Shown: piece by piece, positions 1 through 8,147 of the stretch
How positions within the stretch are numbered: the stretch's first letter is position 1
How the letters are laid out: the number at the start of each line of letters is the position of its first letter
NCBI RefSeq assembly: GCF_000717715.1
Contig: NZ_JOAI01000027.1
Location: 45,422-109,421 of the forward strand
DNA length: 64,000 nt
Reading direction: 5' to 3'
DNA from: Streptomyces sp. NRRL B-24484
Lineage (GTDB): Bacteria; Actinomycetota; Actinomycetes; Streptomycetales; Streptomycetaceae
Program-made: the position numbers and the translations under genes
The notes under the pieces: generated by a model
What the model saw: only the letters and a program-made list of their open reading frames with translations
Database searches by the model: none
Told to the model about the DNA's origin: nothing

Positions 1-161
1 CGGCCGCGTGCCAGCAGGTCCAGCACCGACGGGGTGTCCTTCACCGAGCCGGCGCCCTGGGTGCGAGCCTCCACGTACGTTCCCTCTCCGTGCGGATGCC
101 CGGCCGCCGTGGGCGCCAGGCGTGGTGCGGTGTCAGTGGTCGTCGGGCGGGCGGGCGTCAT
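1..161 (-). CDS. Probable polyprenyl (farnesyl/geranylgeranyl-type) diphosphate synthase, N-terminal fragment
   Basis: The frame opens with ATG at 161, overlapping the hpnE stop (ATGA), and stays open to the window edge, giving about 53 residues. No catalytic motif (DDxxD) is reached, so the product cannot be proved from sequence. The visible part is a polar, low-complexity N-terminus followed by a stretch ending in VLDLLARG, which resembles the helix before the first domain of actinobacterial polyprenyl synthetases. In streptomycete hopanoid clusters the gene after hpnE is normally such a synthetase, supplying farnesyl diphosphate for squalene, followed by squalene-hopene cyclase. The coding call is fairly secure; the function is mainly from context. 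Confidence 0.55.
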   Translation of the reverse strand, partial: MTPARPTTTDTAPRLAPTAAGHPHGEGTYVEARTQGAGSVKDTPSVLDLLARG

Positions 162-1558
162 CGCGGCCACCGCCCGTCGCCGCGGTCGGCGGGCAGCCGC
201 CGGCCGGTGCGGGCGAGTGCGGCGTCCGCCGCGGCATGGCCGCTGCGCACCGCACTCTCCATGGTCGCGGGCCAGCCGGTGGCCGTCCACGAACCGGCCA
301 GCAGGAGGCCGGGGACGTCGGTGGCCGCGGCGGGCCGCAGCGGGGCGGTGCCGGGGGCCGGGTCGAAGGTGGCCGTCCGCTCGCGGGTGACGAAGAAGTC
401 CAGCACCCGTGCCTCGCGGGCACCGGGCACCAGCCGGGCCAGCTCGGGCAGGTAGCGCTCGCGCAGCTCGGCCACCGGCAGGTCGATCTCGGCCTGCACG
501 GCGGACTGCGAGAGCGCCAGGTACTGGGCACCGGGAACGGCGAGGCCCGAATGGGCCGTCCGGTCGAACACCCACTGCACGGGCGAGCCCAGCGCGGCGA
601 AGAACGGCCGGCGCAGCAGGGGGCGGTCGTACACCACGTGCACGTTGAGGATCGGCGCGTGGCCGAGCCCGGCGATCCGCTCCTGGTCGCGGATCGCGCC
701 CGGCGGCAGCAGCGCCGCCGCGGACTCCTGGGCGCCGGCGAGCACCACGGTGTCGGCGGCGAGCAGCTCGCCGTCCTCCAGCCGGACGCCGTGCCGGTCG
801 GCGGGCTTGATCTCGGCCGCGCGGGTGCGCAGCCGCACCTGTACGCCGAGGCGTTCCAGCTCGGCCAGGGCGGCGTCGTGGTGGATCCGGCCGAGCGGCA
901 CGTTGGCCATGCCGATGTCGGAGGCGCCCGGGTCGGAGAGCAGGCCGGTCTTGAAGACCATGGCGGCCAGCGCCAGCGAGGTCTGCTCGGCGGTGGCGTT
1001 CAGCGTGGCGACGCCGACCAGGTCCCACAGGGCCGCGACGGTGGCCGGGGACTGGCCGTGCTGCCGAAGCCAGGCGCCGAAGGAGATCGCGTCCAGCGCC
1101 GGGTCGGCGAGGTCGAGCGCCTGCAGGGCGAGGGCGGCCCGCACCACGCGCAGCCGGTCGGCCGGCACGAGGTGCGGGTACCCGGCGAGGCTGGCGGCCA
1201 GGTGCAGCGGTACGGGCAGGCCCGCGCGGCGCAGCCGGCCGAAGGTGCGCCGGCCGTCGGGGGTCACGGAGAGCACCGGGACGTCCAGGCGCGGCTGGAG
1301 ATCCGTCAGACGGCCCGCGCCCAGTCGGTCCAGCAGGCCGCGGTAGGCGGTGCAGCAGCGCAGGAAGACGTGCTGGCCGTTGTCGACGACCAGGTCGCCG
1401 CGGCGGAAGGAGAAGGCGAGGCCGCCGAGCCGGGGCCTGGTCTCCAGCAGGGTGACCCGGTGGTCGGCCTCGGCGAGGCGCAGGGCCGCGGTGATGCCGG
1501 CGAGCCCGCCGCCGACCACGACGGCGGTGGGCCGCTCGGCCGTCGTCCGTGCGGTCAT
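158..1558 (-). CDS. hpnE: Hydroxysqualene dehydroxylase / squalene-associated FAD-dependent desaturase HpnE
   Basis: HpnE reduces hydroxysqualene to squalene, the last step of the HpnCDE squalene route that feeds squalene-hopene cyclase. The protein (about 466 aa, normal for the family) begins with an FAD-binding Rossmann motif VVVGGGLAG close to the N-terminus and has the family's conserved GDLVVDNGQH segment and C-terminal LLAGSWTATGWPATMESAVRSG FAD-contacting region. I chose ATG at 1558 because a GGGGG ribosome site lies 8 bases upstream; an in-frame GTG at 1567 would add three residues. It follows hpnD by about 100 bases and overlaps the next gene by 4 bases, so it is in one operon. Identification is confident from motifs plus the neighbouring hpnD and hpnC. 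Confidence 0.92.
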   Translation of the reverse strand: MTARTTAERPTAVVVGGGLAGITAALRLAEADHRVTLLETRPRLGGLAFSFRRGDLVVDNGQHVFLRCCTAYRGLLDRLGAGRLTDLQPRLDVPVLSVTPDGRRTFGRLRRAGLPVPLHLAASLAGYPHLVPADRLRVVRAALALQALDLADPALDAISFGAWLRQHGQSPATVAALWDLVGVATLNATAEQTSLALAAMVFKTGLLSDPGASDIGMANVPLGRIHHDAALAELERLGVQVRLRTRAAEIKPADRHGVRLEDGELLAADTVVLAGAQESAAALLPPGAIRDQERIAGLGHAPILNVHVVYDRPLLRRPFFAALGSPVQWVFDRTAHSGLAVPGAQYLALSQSAVQAEIDLPVAELRERYLPELARLVPGAREARVLDFFVTRERTATFDPAPGTAPLRPAAATDVPGLLLAGSWTATGWPATMESAVRSGHAAADAALARTGRRLPADRGDGRWPR

Positions 1559-1661
1559 CGGTGCCACCCCCTGCCCTGGTCTCGCCGTCGTTTCGTGGAC
1601 AACATCACTGCATATGCCCGTGATTCCCTGTTGACACAGAGTGACATAACTGGCGGAAGAA

Positions 1662-2564
1662 TCAAGAACGCCCTCCGGCGAGCCCGGACAGCGCCACGTA
1701 CGCCTTCTCCCAGCCCGGCAGGGAGACCCGGCCGCGCAGGACGGACTCGGGTTCGGCCGCGATCCGGCCGAGCAGGCGGTGGTAGATGCCGGCCATCGCG
1801 GCGGTGCAGGCGCGGCTGCGGCGGTCCAGCATCGGCAGCAGTCGCAGTCCCTCCTCGAAGGCCTGCTGGGCCCGCTGCGCCTCGAAGGCGATCAGCCCGG
1901 TGAAGTCCGCGCCGACCGGCGGCTCGGGCAGCGCGAAGCCCTCCTGGCAGCCGAACCGGACGAGGTCCTCGGTGGGCAGGTAGGTGCGGCCGTTGGCGGC
2001 GTCCTCGCGCAGGTCGCGCAGGATGTTGGTGAGCTGCAGGGCGAGGCCGAGGGTGTCGGCGTAGTGCGCGCCGAGCTCCGGGTCCTCGCAGCCGTAAACG
2101 CCGAGCGACAGCCGGCCGATGGCGCCGGCGACGCACCGGCAGTAGACCTTGAGGTCCTCGTACGTCGCGTACTCGACGCCCTTGAGGTCCATCTCGACGC
2201 CGTCGATCAGCTCGTCGAAGCCGCCGAGCGGGATCGGGAAGCGCCGGGCGGCGTCCGCGAGGGCGACCTTCACCGGGTCGGTGTCGTCCTCGCCGACCGC
2301 GCCGGCCCGGACCTCGTCCAGCAGCTCGCGGGTGCGCAGCAGCTGCTCGGCCTTGCGGTCGTCGGGGAGGTCGCCGTCGCCGATGTCGTCCACCCGGCGG
2401 GCCAGGGCGTAGAGCGCGGACATGGCGAGGCGCTTCGGCTCCGGCAGCAGCCGGATGCCGTAGCTGAAGTTGCGGGCCTGCAGCGCGGTGACCGCCTCGC
2501 AGTACCGGTAGGCCGCCATGACCGGCGCCGAGGCCAGTGGGGATGCCGCCACTCGGGCGTTCAC
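1662..2564 (-). CDS. hpnD: Presqualene diphosphate synthase HpnD
   Basis: This trans-isoprenyl diphosphate synthase of the squalene/phytoene synthase family joins two farnesyl diphosphates into presqualene diphosphate. Both aspartate-rich motifs are visible: ARRVDDIGDGD near residue 55 and NILRDLREDAANGRTYLP near residue 165, the latter typical of head-to-head synthases. Length (300 aa) is normal. It starts with GTG at 2564 overlapping the hpnC stop (GTGA), with a GGGAAG ribosome site, so translation is probably coupled to hpnC. Assignment to HpnD rather than phytoene synthase rests on its position between hpnC and hpnE and the absence of carotenoid genes here. Confidence 0.92.
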   Translation of the reverse strand: MNARVAASPLASAPVMAAYRYCEAVTALQARNFSYGIRLLPEPKRLAMSALYALARRVDDIGDGDLPDDRKAEQLLRTRELLDEVRAGAVGEDDTDPVKVALADAARRFPIPLGGFDELIDGVEMDLKGVEYATYEDLKVYCRCVAGAIGRLSLGVYGCEDPELGAHYADTLGLALQLTNILRDLREDAANGRTYLPTEDLVRFGCQEGFALPEPPVGADFTGLIAFEAQRAQQAFEEGLRLLPMLDRRSRACTAAMAGIYHRLLGRIAAEPESVLRGRVSLPGWEKAYVALSGLAGGRS

Positions 2565-3496
2565 CTTCCCTTCGCGAAGAGTGCCGCCGCCCGCAGTGCC
2601 AGGCGGCGCTTGTCCGGCTTGGGCTGCTGGGCGAGCACGTCGTACCCGGCGGCCTCGACGGCCTCCAGGGCCGCGTACCCGCCCGCGGTGAATCCCGCGA
2701 GCAGCAGCCGTAGCCTCCCGTGAACCGTACCCACCAGCGGTGCGCCGCGGTCGAGCAGGGTCCGGACCCGCTCGGCCTCGAAGGCGATCAGCTCGCGCAC
2801 CCGCGGGCCGGCGGTCGGCTCGGCGAGGTCGGCCTCGGTGACGCCGAACCGTTCGAGGGAGTCGGCGGGCAGGTAGATCCGGCCGCGGTCGAGGTCCTCG
2901 GCGACGTCCTGGATGTGCTCGACGATCTGCAGGCCGCTGCAGATCGCGTCGGAGAGCGCGATCCGCTCGGGGGTGGCGACGCCGGCGATGGCGAGCACCA
3001 GCCGGCCGACGGGGTCGGCGGAGAGGGTGCAGTAGCCGATCAGGTCGCGGTAGGTGGCGTAGCGGGTGGTGGTCTGGTCGACCCGGTTGGCCTCGATCAG
3101 ACGGCGGAACGGCTCCGGGGTGACCGGGTGGCGGTCGGCGAGCGGGACGAGCGCCTTCATCAGCGGGTGGCGGGGCGGCTCGGCACCGCGGCCGAGGGCG
3201 GCCTCGAAGGCCCGGTCGAGGTCCCGCTCCAGGCCGTCCAGCAGGCCGAGCCGGAAGGCGGTGCGGTCGGCGACGACCGGGACGTCCAGCAGTTCGGCGA
3301 CCCGCTCGGGGTCGGCGAGGTCACCGTCCCCGGCGTCGTCGACCAGGCGGGCGAAGCCGTACACCGCCATCAGGTCGGTGCGCCAGGCGGCGGGCAGGAA
3401 GGACGGCGCGACCGGGAAGTTCTCCAGGTCCGCCTTCTCCAACGTGGCGCCGTCTGTCTGATTGTCTGATTTGGCCGAAGCCACCACTGCCGTCAC
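2561..3496 (-). CDS. hpnC: Hydroxysqualene synthase HpnC
   Basis: HpnC converts presqualene diphosphate to hydroxysqualene. The protein (311 aa) has the family's LENFPVAPSFLPAAWRTDLMAVYGFARLVDDAGDGD N-terminal block with the first Asp-rich motif, and a second one, DVAEDLDRGRIYLP, near residue 185. The annotated GTG at 3496 is directly preceded by GGGGGA, which is too close. The GTG at 3487 (three codons in) has that site about 9 bases upstream and may be the true start. It is the first gene of the hpnCDE operon. A strong hairpin at 3544-3589 separates it from the transporter genes upstream, suggesting its own promoter in 3497-3540. Confidence 0.92.
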   Translation of the reverse strand: MTAVVASAKSDNQTDGATLEKADLENFPVAPSFLPAAWRTDLMAVYGFARLVDDAGDGDLADPERVAELLDVPVVADRTAFRLGLLDGLERDLDRAFEAALGRGAEPPRHPLMKALVPLADRHPVTPEPFRRLIEANRVDQTTTRYATYRDLIGYCTLSADPVGRLVLAIAGVATPERIALSDAICSGLQIVEHIQDVAEDLDRGRIYLPADSLERFGVTEADLAEPTAGPRVRELIAFEAERVRTLLDRGAPLVGTVHGRLRLLLAGFTAGGYAALEAVEAAGYDVLAQQPKPDKRRLALRAAALFAKGR

Positions 3497-3543
3497 TCCC
3501 CCGTTCTACACCGGTACGCGCCCCGGCTCGCACCCGGACACGC

Positions 3544-3589
3544 GAAGCGCCGAGGGTCCCGCGGCAGGTGCCGGGTCCCTCGGCGCTTC
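3544..3589 (-). terminator. Strong hairpin terminator after the transporter operon
   Basis: Positions 3544-3556 (GAAGCGCCGAGGG) pair perfectly with 3577-3589, and four further base pairs follow after one mismatch inside the stem. It lies 12 bases past the stop of the minus-strand ABC ATPase gene and before hpnC, so it should end the surface-polymer operon and insulate the hopanoid operon. Confidence 0.8.
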
Positions 3590-3600
3590 CTCGCGTCGGC

Positions 3601-4416
3601 TCAGGCCTGGTTGTGCTTCTCGTACGCCTTCACCACGACGTCGGTCGGCCCGTCCATGACGAGCTCGCCCTTCTCGATCCAGATGGTGCGCTCGCAGGTG
3701 TCGCGGATCGCGTTGTTGTTGTGGCTGACCAGGAAGACCGTGCCGGCCTCCTTGCGCAGCTCGCGGATGCGGGCCTCGGAGCGCTTCTGGAACTTCTGGT
3801 CACCGGTGGCCAGCGCCTCGTCGATCAGCAGCACGTCGTGCGTCTTCGCCGCGGCGATGGAGAACCGCAGACGGGCCGCCATGCCGGAGGAGTACGTGCG
3901 CATCGGCAGGGTGATGAAGTCGCCCTTCTCGTTGATGCCCGAGAAGTCGACGATGTCCTGGTAGCGGGAGCGCACCTCGGCGGGGGACATGCCCATCGCC
4001 AGGCAGCCCAGCACCACGTTGCGGTCGCCGGTCAGGTCGTTCATCAGCGCGGCGTTCACACCGAGCAGCGAGGGCTGCCCGTTGGTGTAGATGCCGCCCG
4101 CCTCGGTCGGCAGCAGGCCCGCGATGGCGGCCAGCATGGTCGACTTGCCGGAGCCGTTGGAGCCGATCAGGCCGATGGCCTCGCCCTTGTACGCCACGAA
4201 GCTGACGCCGCGGACGGCGTGCACCTCGCGGATGGCGGGCGAGCGCTTGCGCGAGATGATCCGGCTCAGCGCCGAGGTGGCGCTGCCGCGGCCGGAGCCG
4301 GCGCCGTGCACCTTGTAGACGATGTGCACGTCGTCCACGACGACGGTGGGCACACGGGACTGGTCGGCGTCCACGGGGGCCGCCTCCTTGAGCTTGGTGG
4401 TCGTCGAGTCAGCCAC
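3601..4416 (-). CDS. tagH: ABC transporter ATP-binding subunit, TagH/polysaccharide-export type
   Basis: This is the ATPase of an O-antigen/teichoic-acid class exporter. Motifs are Walker A GSNGSGKS (residues 85-92), the TagH/RfbB-style signature YSSGM (175-179), Walker B VLLIDE (195-200) and the H-loop VSHN. Length (271 aa) is that of a single nucleotide-binding domain; the extra C-terminal domain found in Bacillus TagH is absent. The GTG start at 4416 overlaps the permease stop by 8 bases with GAGGAG upstream, so the two are translated together. It is the last gene of the minus-strand operon starting at 10920. Substrate is unknown but should be the product of the upstream CDP-alcohol enzymes and glycosyltransferase. 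The gene symbol denotes the family, not a proven teichoic acid. Confidence 0.87.
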   Translation of the reverse strand: MADSTTTKLKEAAPVDADQSRVPTVVVDDVHIVYKVHGAGSGRGSATSALSRIISRKRSPAIREVHAVRGVSFVAYKGEAIGLIGSNGSGKSTMLAAIAGLLPTEAGGIYTNGQPSLLGVNAALMNDLTGDRNVVLGCLAMGMSPAEVRSRYQDIVDFSGINEKGDFITLPMRTYSSGMAARLRFSIAAAKTHDVLLIDEALATGDQKFQKRSEARIRELRKEAGTVFLVSHNNNAIRDTCERTIWIEKGELVMDGPTDVVVKAYEKHNQA

Positions 4417-5329
4417 GGCCGTACTGCTCCTCAGCCTTCCAGAAGAACACGAACCCGAACAGGCCCGCGACGACCGCCCACCCGACCGAGACGGCCCAGA
4501 CGTGCGGCGGCAGACCCGCCCGGTTGATGGCGCTCGGGTCGAACGCGTAGCGGATCAGGTCCATGTACACGGCCGCCGGGTTGACGTCCGCCATGACCTG
4601 GATCCAGTGCGGCCAGCTCTTGATGTTGGCCTCGATGCTGTAGAACACGCCCGAGAGGTACATCCAGGTGCGCAGGATGAACGGCATCAGCTGCGCCATG
4701 TCGGTGGTCTTGGCGCCGACCCGGGCCATCGCCAGCGCGAGGCCGGTGTTGAAGACGCACAGCAGCGCGACGGCGGGGATCACCAGCAGCCAGGTCAGAC
4801 CGGGCGAGATGCCGCTGATCAGCACGATCGCGACCAGCACCACCATCGAGATCAGCAGCTGCTGCAGCTGGATGATGGTGAAGGCGATCGGCAGGCACGC
4901 CCGGGGGAAGTGCAGTGCCCGGATCAGGCCGAGGCTGTCCGAGATCGCGCGGGTCCCGCTCTGGACCGCGGTCTGGATGAACTGGAAGGTGAAGACGCCG
5001 ATGCACAACCACGGGATGTAGTAGTCCATCGACTTGCTGCCCGAGAGGATCAGGCCGAAGACCAGGAAGTAGACCACGCAGTTCAGCAGCGGGGTCACGA
5101 CCTGCCAGACCTGGCCGAGCTTCGCCGTGCTGTACTGCGCGACCAGCCGGGCGGTCGCGAAGGACATGATGAAGTGGCGCCGGGACCACAGCTGCCGCAC
5201 GTACTTGCGCAGCGGCGGCCGCGCACCGCTCACCGTGAGGCCGTACTTGGCCACGAGCTGCTGGGGGGTCAGGCCCGCGTCGGCGCCCCTCGGGGCCGAG
5301 AGGCTGAGCGGGTCACTCAATGTCGACAC
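4409..5329 (-). CDS. tagG: ABC-2 type permease, TagG/polysaccharide-export type
   Basis: Membrane subunit of the exporter. It is 306 aa with a cytoplasmic N-terminus, about six hydrophobic segments from residue 75 on, and the family landmark AQYSTAKLGQVWQVVTPLLN preceding the first helix. The start is GTG at 5329 with an AAGGACG ribosome site. It pairs with the overlapping ATPase gene. The glycosyltransferase gene upstream ends 58 bases away. Membership in the TagG/RfbA exporter family is clear; the exported glycan or polyol-phosphate chain is not defined by sequence. Confidence 0.87.
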   Translation of the reverse strand: MSTLSDPLSLSAPRGADAGLTPQQLVAKYGLTVSGARPPLRKYVRQLWSRRHFIMSFATARLVAQYSTAKLGQVWQVVTPLLNCVVYFLVFGLILSGSKSMDYYIPWLCIGVFTFQFIQTAVQSGTRAISDSLGLIRALHFPRACLPIAFTIIQLQQLLISMVVLVAIVLISGISPGLTWLLVIPAVALLCVFNTGLALAMARVGAKTTDMAQLMPFILRTWMYLSGVFYSIEANIKSWPHWIQVMADVNPAAVYMDLIRYAFDPSAINRAGLPPHVWAVSVGWAVVAGLFGFVFFWKAEEQYGRG

Positions 5330-5387
5330 ATTCGTCCTTGATCACGGAGTTTGATTCGACCGGCAGGGGGCTTGCCGGTGGCAGCGA

Positions 5388-6272
5388 TCAGATGATCGGC
5401 GGTCGGCCCAGGCGGGTCAGTCGCCATACAGTACGCCATCGCATCGGCCGTCGCGGACCGCAGGGTTCCGCCCAGCCGGCCCGGAATCCGCCCAGCCAGG
5501 CCTTGAGCGCGTCACCGGACGGGCGGCGGGCCAGGGTGAGCAGGAGCCAGGTCCCCAGGTAGAGAGGCACCAGCGGGGCCGGAAGGTTCCGCCGGGCCAG
5601 CCACACGCGGTTGCGGGCCACGTTGTGGAAGTACGAGGCGTGCCGGGCCGGCGAGGTGGTCGGGTGGTGCAGCACCACGTCGGCGCGGTAGTCGATGGCC
5701 CAGCCGGCGTCCTGCGCGCGCCAGGCCAGGTCGGTCTCCTCGTGCGCGTAGAAGAACTCGCCGGGGAGCTGGCCGGCCTGCGGGAAGACGGCCGTGCGGA
5801 CGGCGCTGGCGCCGCCCAGGAAGGTCGTCACCCGGGAGGAGCGCAGCGGGTCGCTGGCGCGCAGCCGCGGCACGTGCCGGCGCTGGGTGGCGCCGGTGTC
5901 CGGGTCGGCGATCCGGAAGGAGACGATGCCGAGCCGCGGGTCCTCGGCGAAGGCCCGGCGCAGCAGCTCCGCGGAGTCGCGGTTGGGCAGCAGGCCGTCG
6001 TCGTCGAGGAAGAGCACCACGTCGACGTCCCGGCCGTCCGGGCCGAAGAGCTCGATGCCGACGTTGCGGCCGCCGGGGATGCCGAGGTTCTCCGGCGACT
6101 CGGCGGTGCGGACGTCCGCGGGCAGTTGCGGCAGCGGGGCGCCGTTGGCGACCACGGCCAGCTCGACCGGGGGGCCGTCCTGGGCGCGGACGGACTCGAT
6201 CAGGGCGTTGAGCTCCGCGGGGCGGTTGCCCTGGGTGATGATGACGGCGCCGAGCCGCAGGGCGTCGCTCAT
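5388..6272 (-). CDS. Family 2 glycosyltransferase
   Basis: A GT-A fold transferase of 294 aa. The N-terminus shows the nucleotide-sugar domain (LGAVIITQGNRPAELNALIESV), the metal-binding DxD region FLDDDG near residue 90, and the HEETDLAWRAQDAGW segment typical of rhamnosyl/galactofuranosyl-type GT2 enzymes near residue 190. A hydrophobic C-terminal stretch (PLYLGTWLLLTLARR) may tether it to the membrane. ATG at 6272 overlaps the upstream stop (ATGA). The longer open frame upstream is read inside the preceding gene and is not used. It probably adds a sugar to the surface molecule made by this operon; donor and acceptor are unknown. Confidence 0.85.
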   Translation of the reverse strand: MSDALRLGAVIITQGNRPAELNALIESVRAQDGPPVELAVVANGAPLPQLPADVRTAESPENLGIPGGRNVGIELFGPDGRDVDVVLFLDDDGLLPNRDSAELLRRAFAEDPRLGIVSFRIADPDTGATQRRHVPRLRASDPLRSSRVTTFLGGASAVRTAVFPQAGQLPGEFFYAHEETDLAWRAQDAGWAIDYRADVVLHHPTTSPARHASYFHNVARNRVWLARRNLPAPLVPLYLGTWLLLTLARRPSGDALKAWLGGFRAGWAEPCGPRRPMRWRTVWRLTRLGRPPII

Positions 6273-7108
6273 CGCAGCCTGCTCGACAGGACGATGCTCA
6301 GCAGGTGCAGCACGGTCTGCAGCACGGCGATCGCGGCGAGCACGACCACCGCGATGCGGGTGAAGAGGATGCCGCCGTGCACCTGGTCCGCGATGCCCGC
6401 GGCGAGGATGAACAGCGAGGCCTCGACGGCGCCGATGAGGCGGTGGAACTTCAGCAGCGAGGCGGCCCGGCGGGCCTTGGCGACGCCGGACGAACGCGGC
6501 ACGGAGGCGCTGTCCTCGACGGCGGTCATGCCGCTGCGGGCGCGGGCCACGTCGACCAGGTCGGTCTCCGACTTGATCAGGATCGCGCCGAGCGCGGCCA
6601 GCGTGCCGAGGAAGGCCCACTGCCAGGCGGTGGCGGTGCCGTCCTGGTGGAAGAGGTCGGCGGCGCGCAGGCCGAGGCCGGTGAGCAGCGCGGCCTCGGA
6701 CATGTAGTGGCCGACGCGGTCCAGGTAGACGCCGGTGAGCGAGGTCTGCCGGCGCCAGCGGGCGACCTCGCCGTCCACGCAGTCGAGCAGCAGGTAGACC
6801 TGGATCAGCAGGGCGCCCAGGACGGCGCCCGTGATGCCCGGGATCACCAGTGCGACGCCGGCCAGGATGCCGGTGAACATCATCAGGTAGGTCAGCCCGT
6901 TGGGCGTGATCACCGTGACGGTGCTGAGGACGCGGGTGATCCGCAGCGAGATCTTCCGCATGTAGAGCCGGCCGGCCCAGTGCTCGGCGCTGCGGCGCTG
7001 GAGCATCCCCTCGGGGTGGATGACGGCCCGCAGCTCCTCGATGGAGGGGCGGCGGGTCAGGTCGACCGGGGCGACCGAGGGGGTGTCAGCGGTGGACTGC
7101 TTTGACAT
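6269..7108 (-). CDS. CDP-alcohol phosphotransferase family membrane protein (final motif Asp replaced by His)
   Basis: An integral membrane enzyme of 279 aa of the family that moves a phospho-alcohol from a CDP-alcohol to an acceptor hydroxyl. The signature lies at residues 109-134: D109, D112, G113, A116, R117, G126, D130, then His134 where the canonical motif has the fourth Asp, the usual catalytic base. Roughly six hydrophobic helices follow in the expected order. ATG at 7108 overlaps the dehydrogenase gene by 23 bases. The charged N-terminal 50 residues (PSIEELRAVIHPEGMLQRRSAEHWAGRLYMRKISL) are typical of actinobacterial homologues. With the dehydrogenase and nucleotidyltransferase it likely uses a CDP-activated polyol; the His may mean altered chemistry. 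Confidence 0.85.
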   Translation of the reverse strand: MSKQSTADTPSVAPVDLTRRPSIEELRAVIHPEGMLQRRSAEHWAGRLYMRKISLRITRVLSTVTVITPNGLTYLMMFTGILAGVALVIPGITGAVLGALLIQVYLLLDCVDGEVARWRRQTSLTGVYLDRVGHYMSEAALLTGLGLRAADLFHQDGTATAWQWAFLGTLAALGAILIKSETDLVDVARARSGMTAVEDSASVPRSSGVAKARRAASLLKFHRLIGAVEASLFILAAGIADQVHGGILFTRIAVVVLAAIAVLQTVLHLLSIVLSSRLR

Positions 7109-8147
7109 AGTCGGCGTACGCGTCCCTGATGTCGGATGGGGAGAGGTCGAGGTGTTCCAGGATGGTGAAGCGGCCCGGGCGGGTGTTCGGGGCGTAGTGC
7201 ACCGCCTCGGTGAACTCCGCCTCGGTGAAGCCGATCCGGTCGGCGGTCACCGGCAGTCCGTGGCTCGCCAGGCGCTCCACGATCAGACCGGTCAGCTCGT
7301 GCTCGCCCCGCAGGTGGCTGGCGAAGGCGGCACCGAGGCCGACCTGCTCGCCGTGCTGGGCGGACCGCTTGGGGTACAGCACGTCCAGGGCGTGCGAGAT
7401 CTCGTGACAGGCGCCCGACGAGGGCCGGGTGCTGCCCGCGATGTTCATCGCGATGCCGGACAGTACCAGGGCTTCCGACAGCGCCATCAGGAGGTCCTCG
7501 TCATCGAGGACGCCGGGGTGGCGCAGCAGGTTCTCGCCGGCCGAGCGGGCCATCGCGACGGCCAGGCCGTCCAGCGGCTCGCCGGTGATCCGGTTCGACA
7601 GCTCCCAGTCGGCGCAGGCCGAGATGTTGGAGATGACGTCGCCGATGCCGGCCGCGACGAAGCGCTGCGGCGCCCTGCGGATCACGTCGAGGTCGACGAC
7701 GATGCCGATCGGGCTGGGCACGCCGTAGGAGCCGCGCCCGGCGTCGTTGTCGAGGATCGAGACCGGTGAGCAGATGCCGTCGTGCGCGAGGTTGGTGGCC
7801 ACCGCGACGATCGGCAGGCCGACCCGGGCCGCGGCGTACTTCGCCGCATCGATGATCTTGCCGCCGCCGAGGCCGACCAGCGCGTCGAAGTGGCCGCCGC
7901 GCATCTCGTCGGCGAGCCGGACGGCCGCGTCGAGGGTGCCGTCGGCGACCTCGAACCAGGCGGCGCCCGGGAGCAGCGGTTCGAGCCGCTCCCGGAGCAC
8001 CGCGCCGGAGCCGTTGCTGATCGCCACCGCTATCCGCCCGGAGGCGGACAGCCGCTGGTCCGCGAGGATCCCGCCGAGCGCGTCGAGGGCGCCCGCGCGG
8101 ATCTCCACGAAGACCGGCGAGGGCAGCAGCCGGGTCAGTACTGGCAC
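7086..8147 (-). CDS. Iron-containing alcohol dehydrogenase family protein, sn-glycerol-1-phosphate dehydrogenase (AraM/EgsA)-like
   Basis: A 353-aa cytoplasmic NAD(P)-dependent, metal-dependent dehydrogenase. It shows the nucleotide loop VGLGGGKIIDAAKYAA near residue 95, the conserved VATNLAHDGICSPVSIL block, and metal-ligand regions around AGIGDVISNISACADWELS and SSGACHEISHALD, ending in QHGEQVGLGAAF. These features match the glycerol-1-phosphate dehydrogenase branch (archaeal EgsA, Bacillus AraM), which reduces dihydroxyacetone phosphate. The start is GTG at 8147, overlapping the upstream stop by 13 bases. In this operon it probably supplies a polyol phosphate for CDP activation. Glycerol-1-phosphate is the best guess but other ketose phosphates are possible. 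Confidence 0.82.
   Translation of the reverse strand: MPVLTRLLPSPVFVEIRAGALDALGGILADQRLSASGRIAVAISNGSGAVLRERLEPLLPGAAWFEVADGTLDAAVRLADEMRGGHFDALVGLGGGKIIDAAKYAAARVGLPIVAVATNLAHDGICSPVSILDNDAGRGSYGVPSPIGIVVDLDVIRRAPQRFVAAGIGDVISNISACADWELSNRITGEPLDGLAVAMARSAGENLLRHPGVLDDEDLLMALSEALVLSGIAMNIAGSTRPSSGACHEISHALDVLYPKRSAQHGEQVGLGAAFASHLRGEHELTGLIVERLASHGLPVTADRIGFTEAEFTEAVHYAPNTRPGRFTILEHLDLSPSDIRDAYADYVKAVHR

Noticed and set aside
8..1903. A 631-codon open frame on the plus strand across hpnE
   Set aside because: It is antisense to hpnE, rich in Arg/Gly/Ala with no motif; a high-GC shadow.
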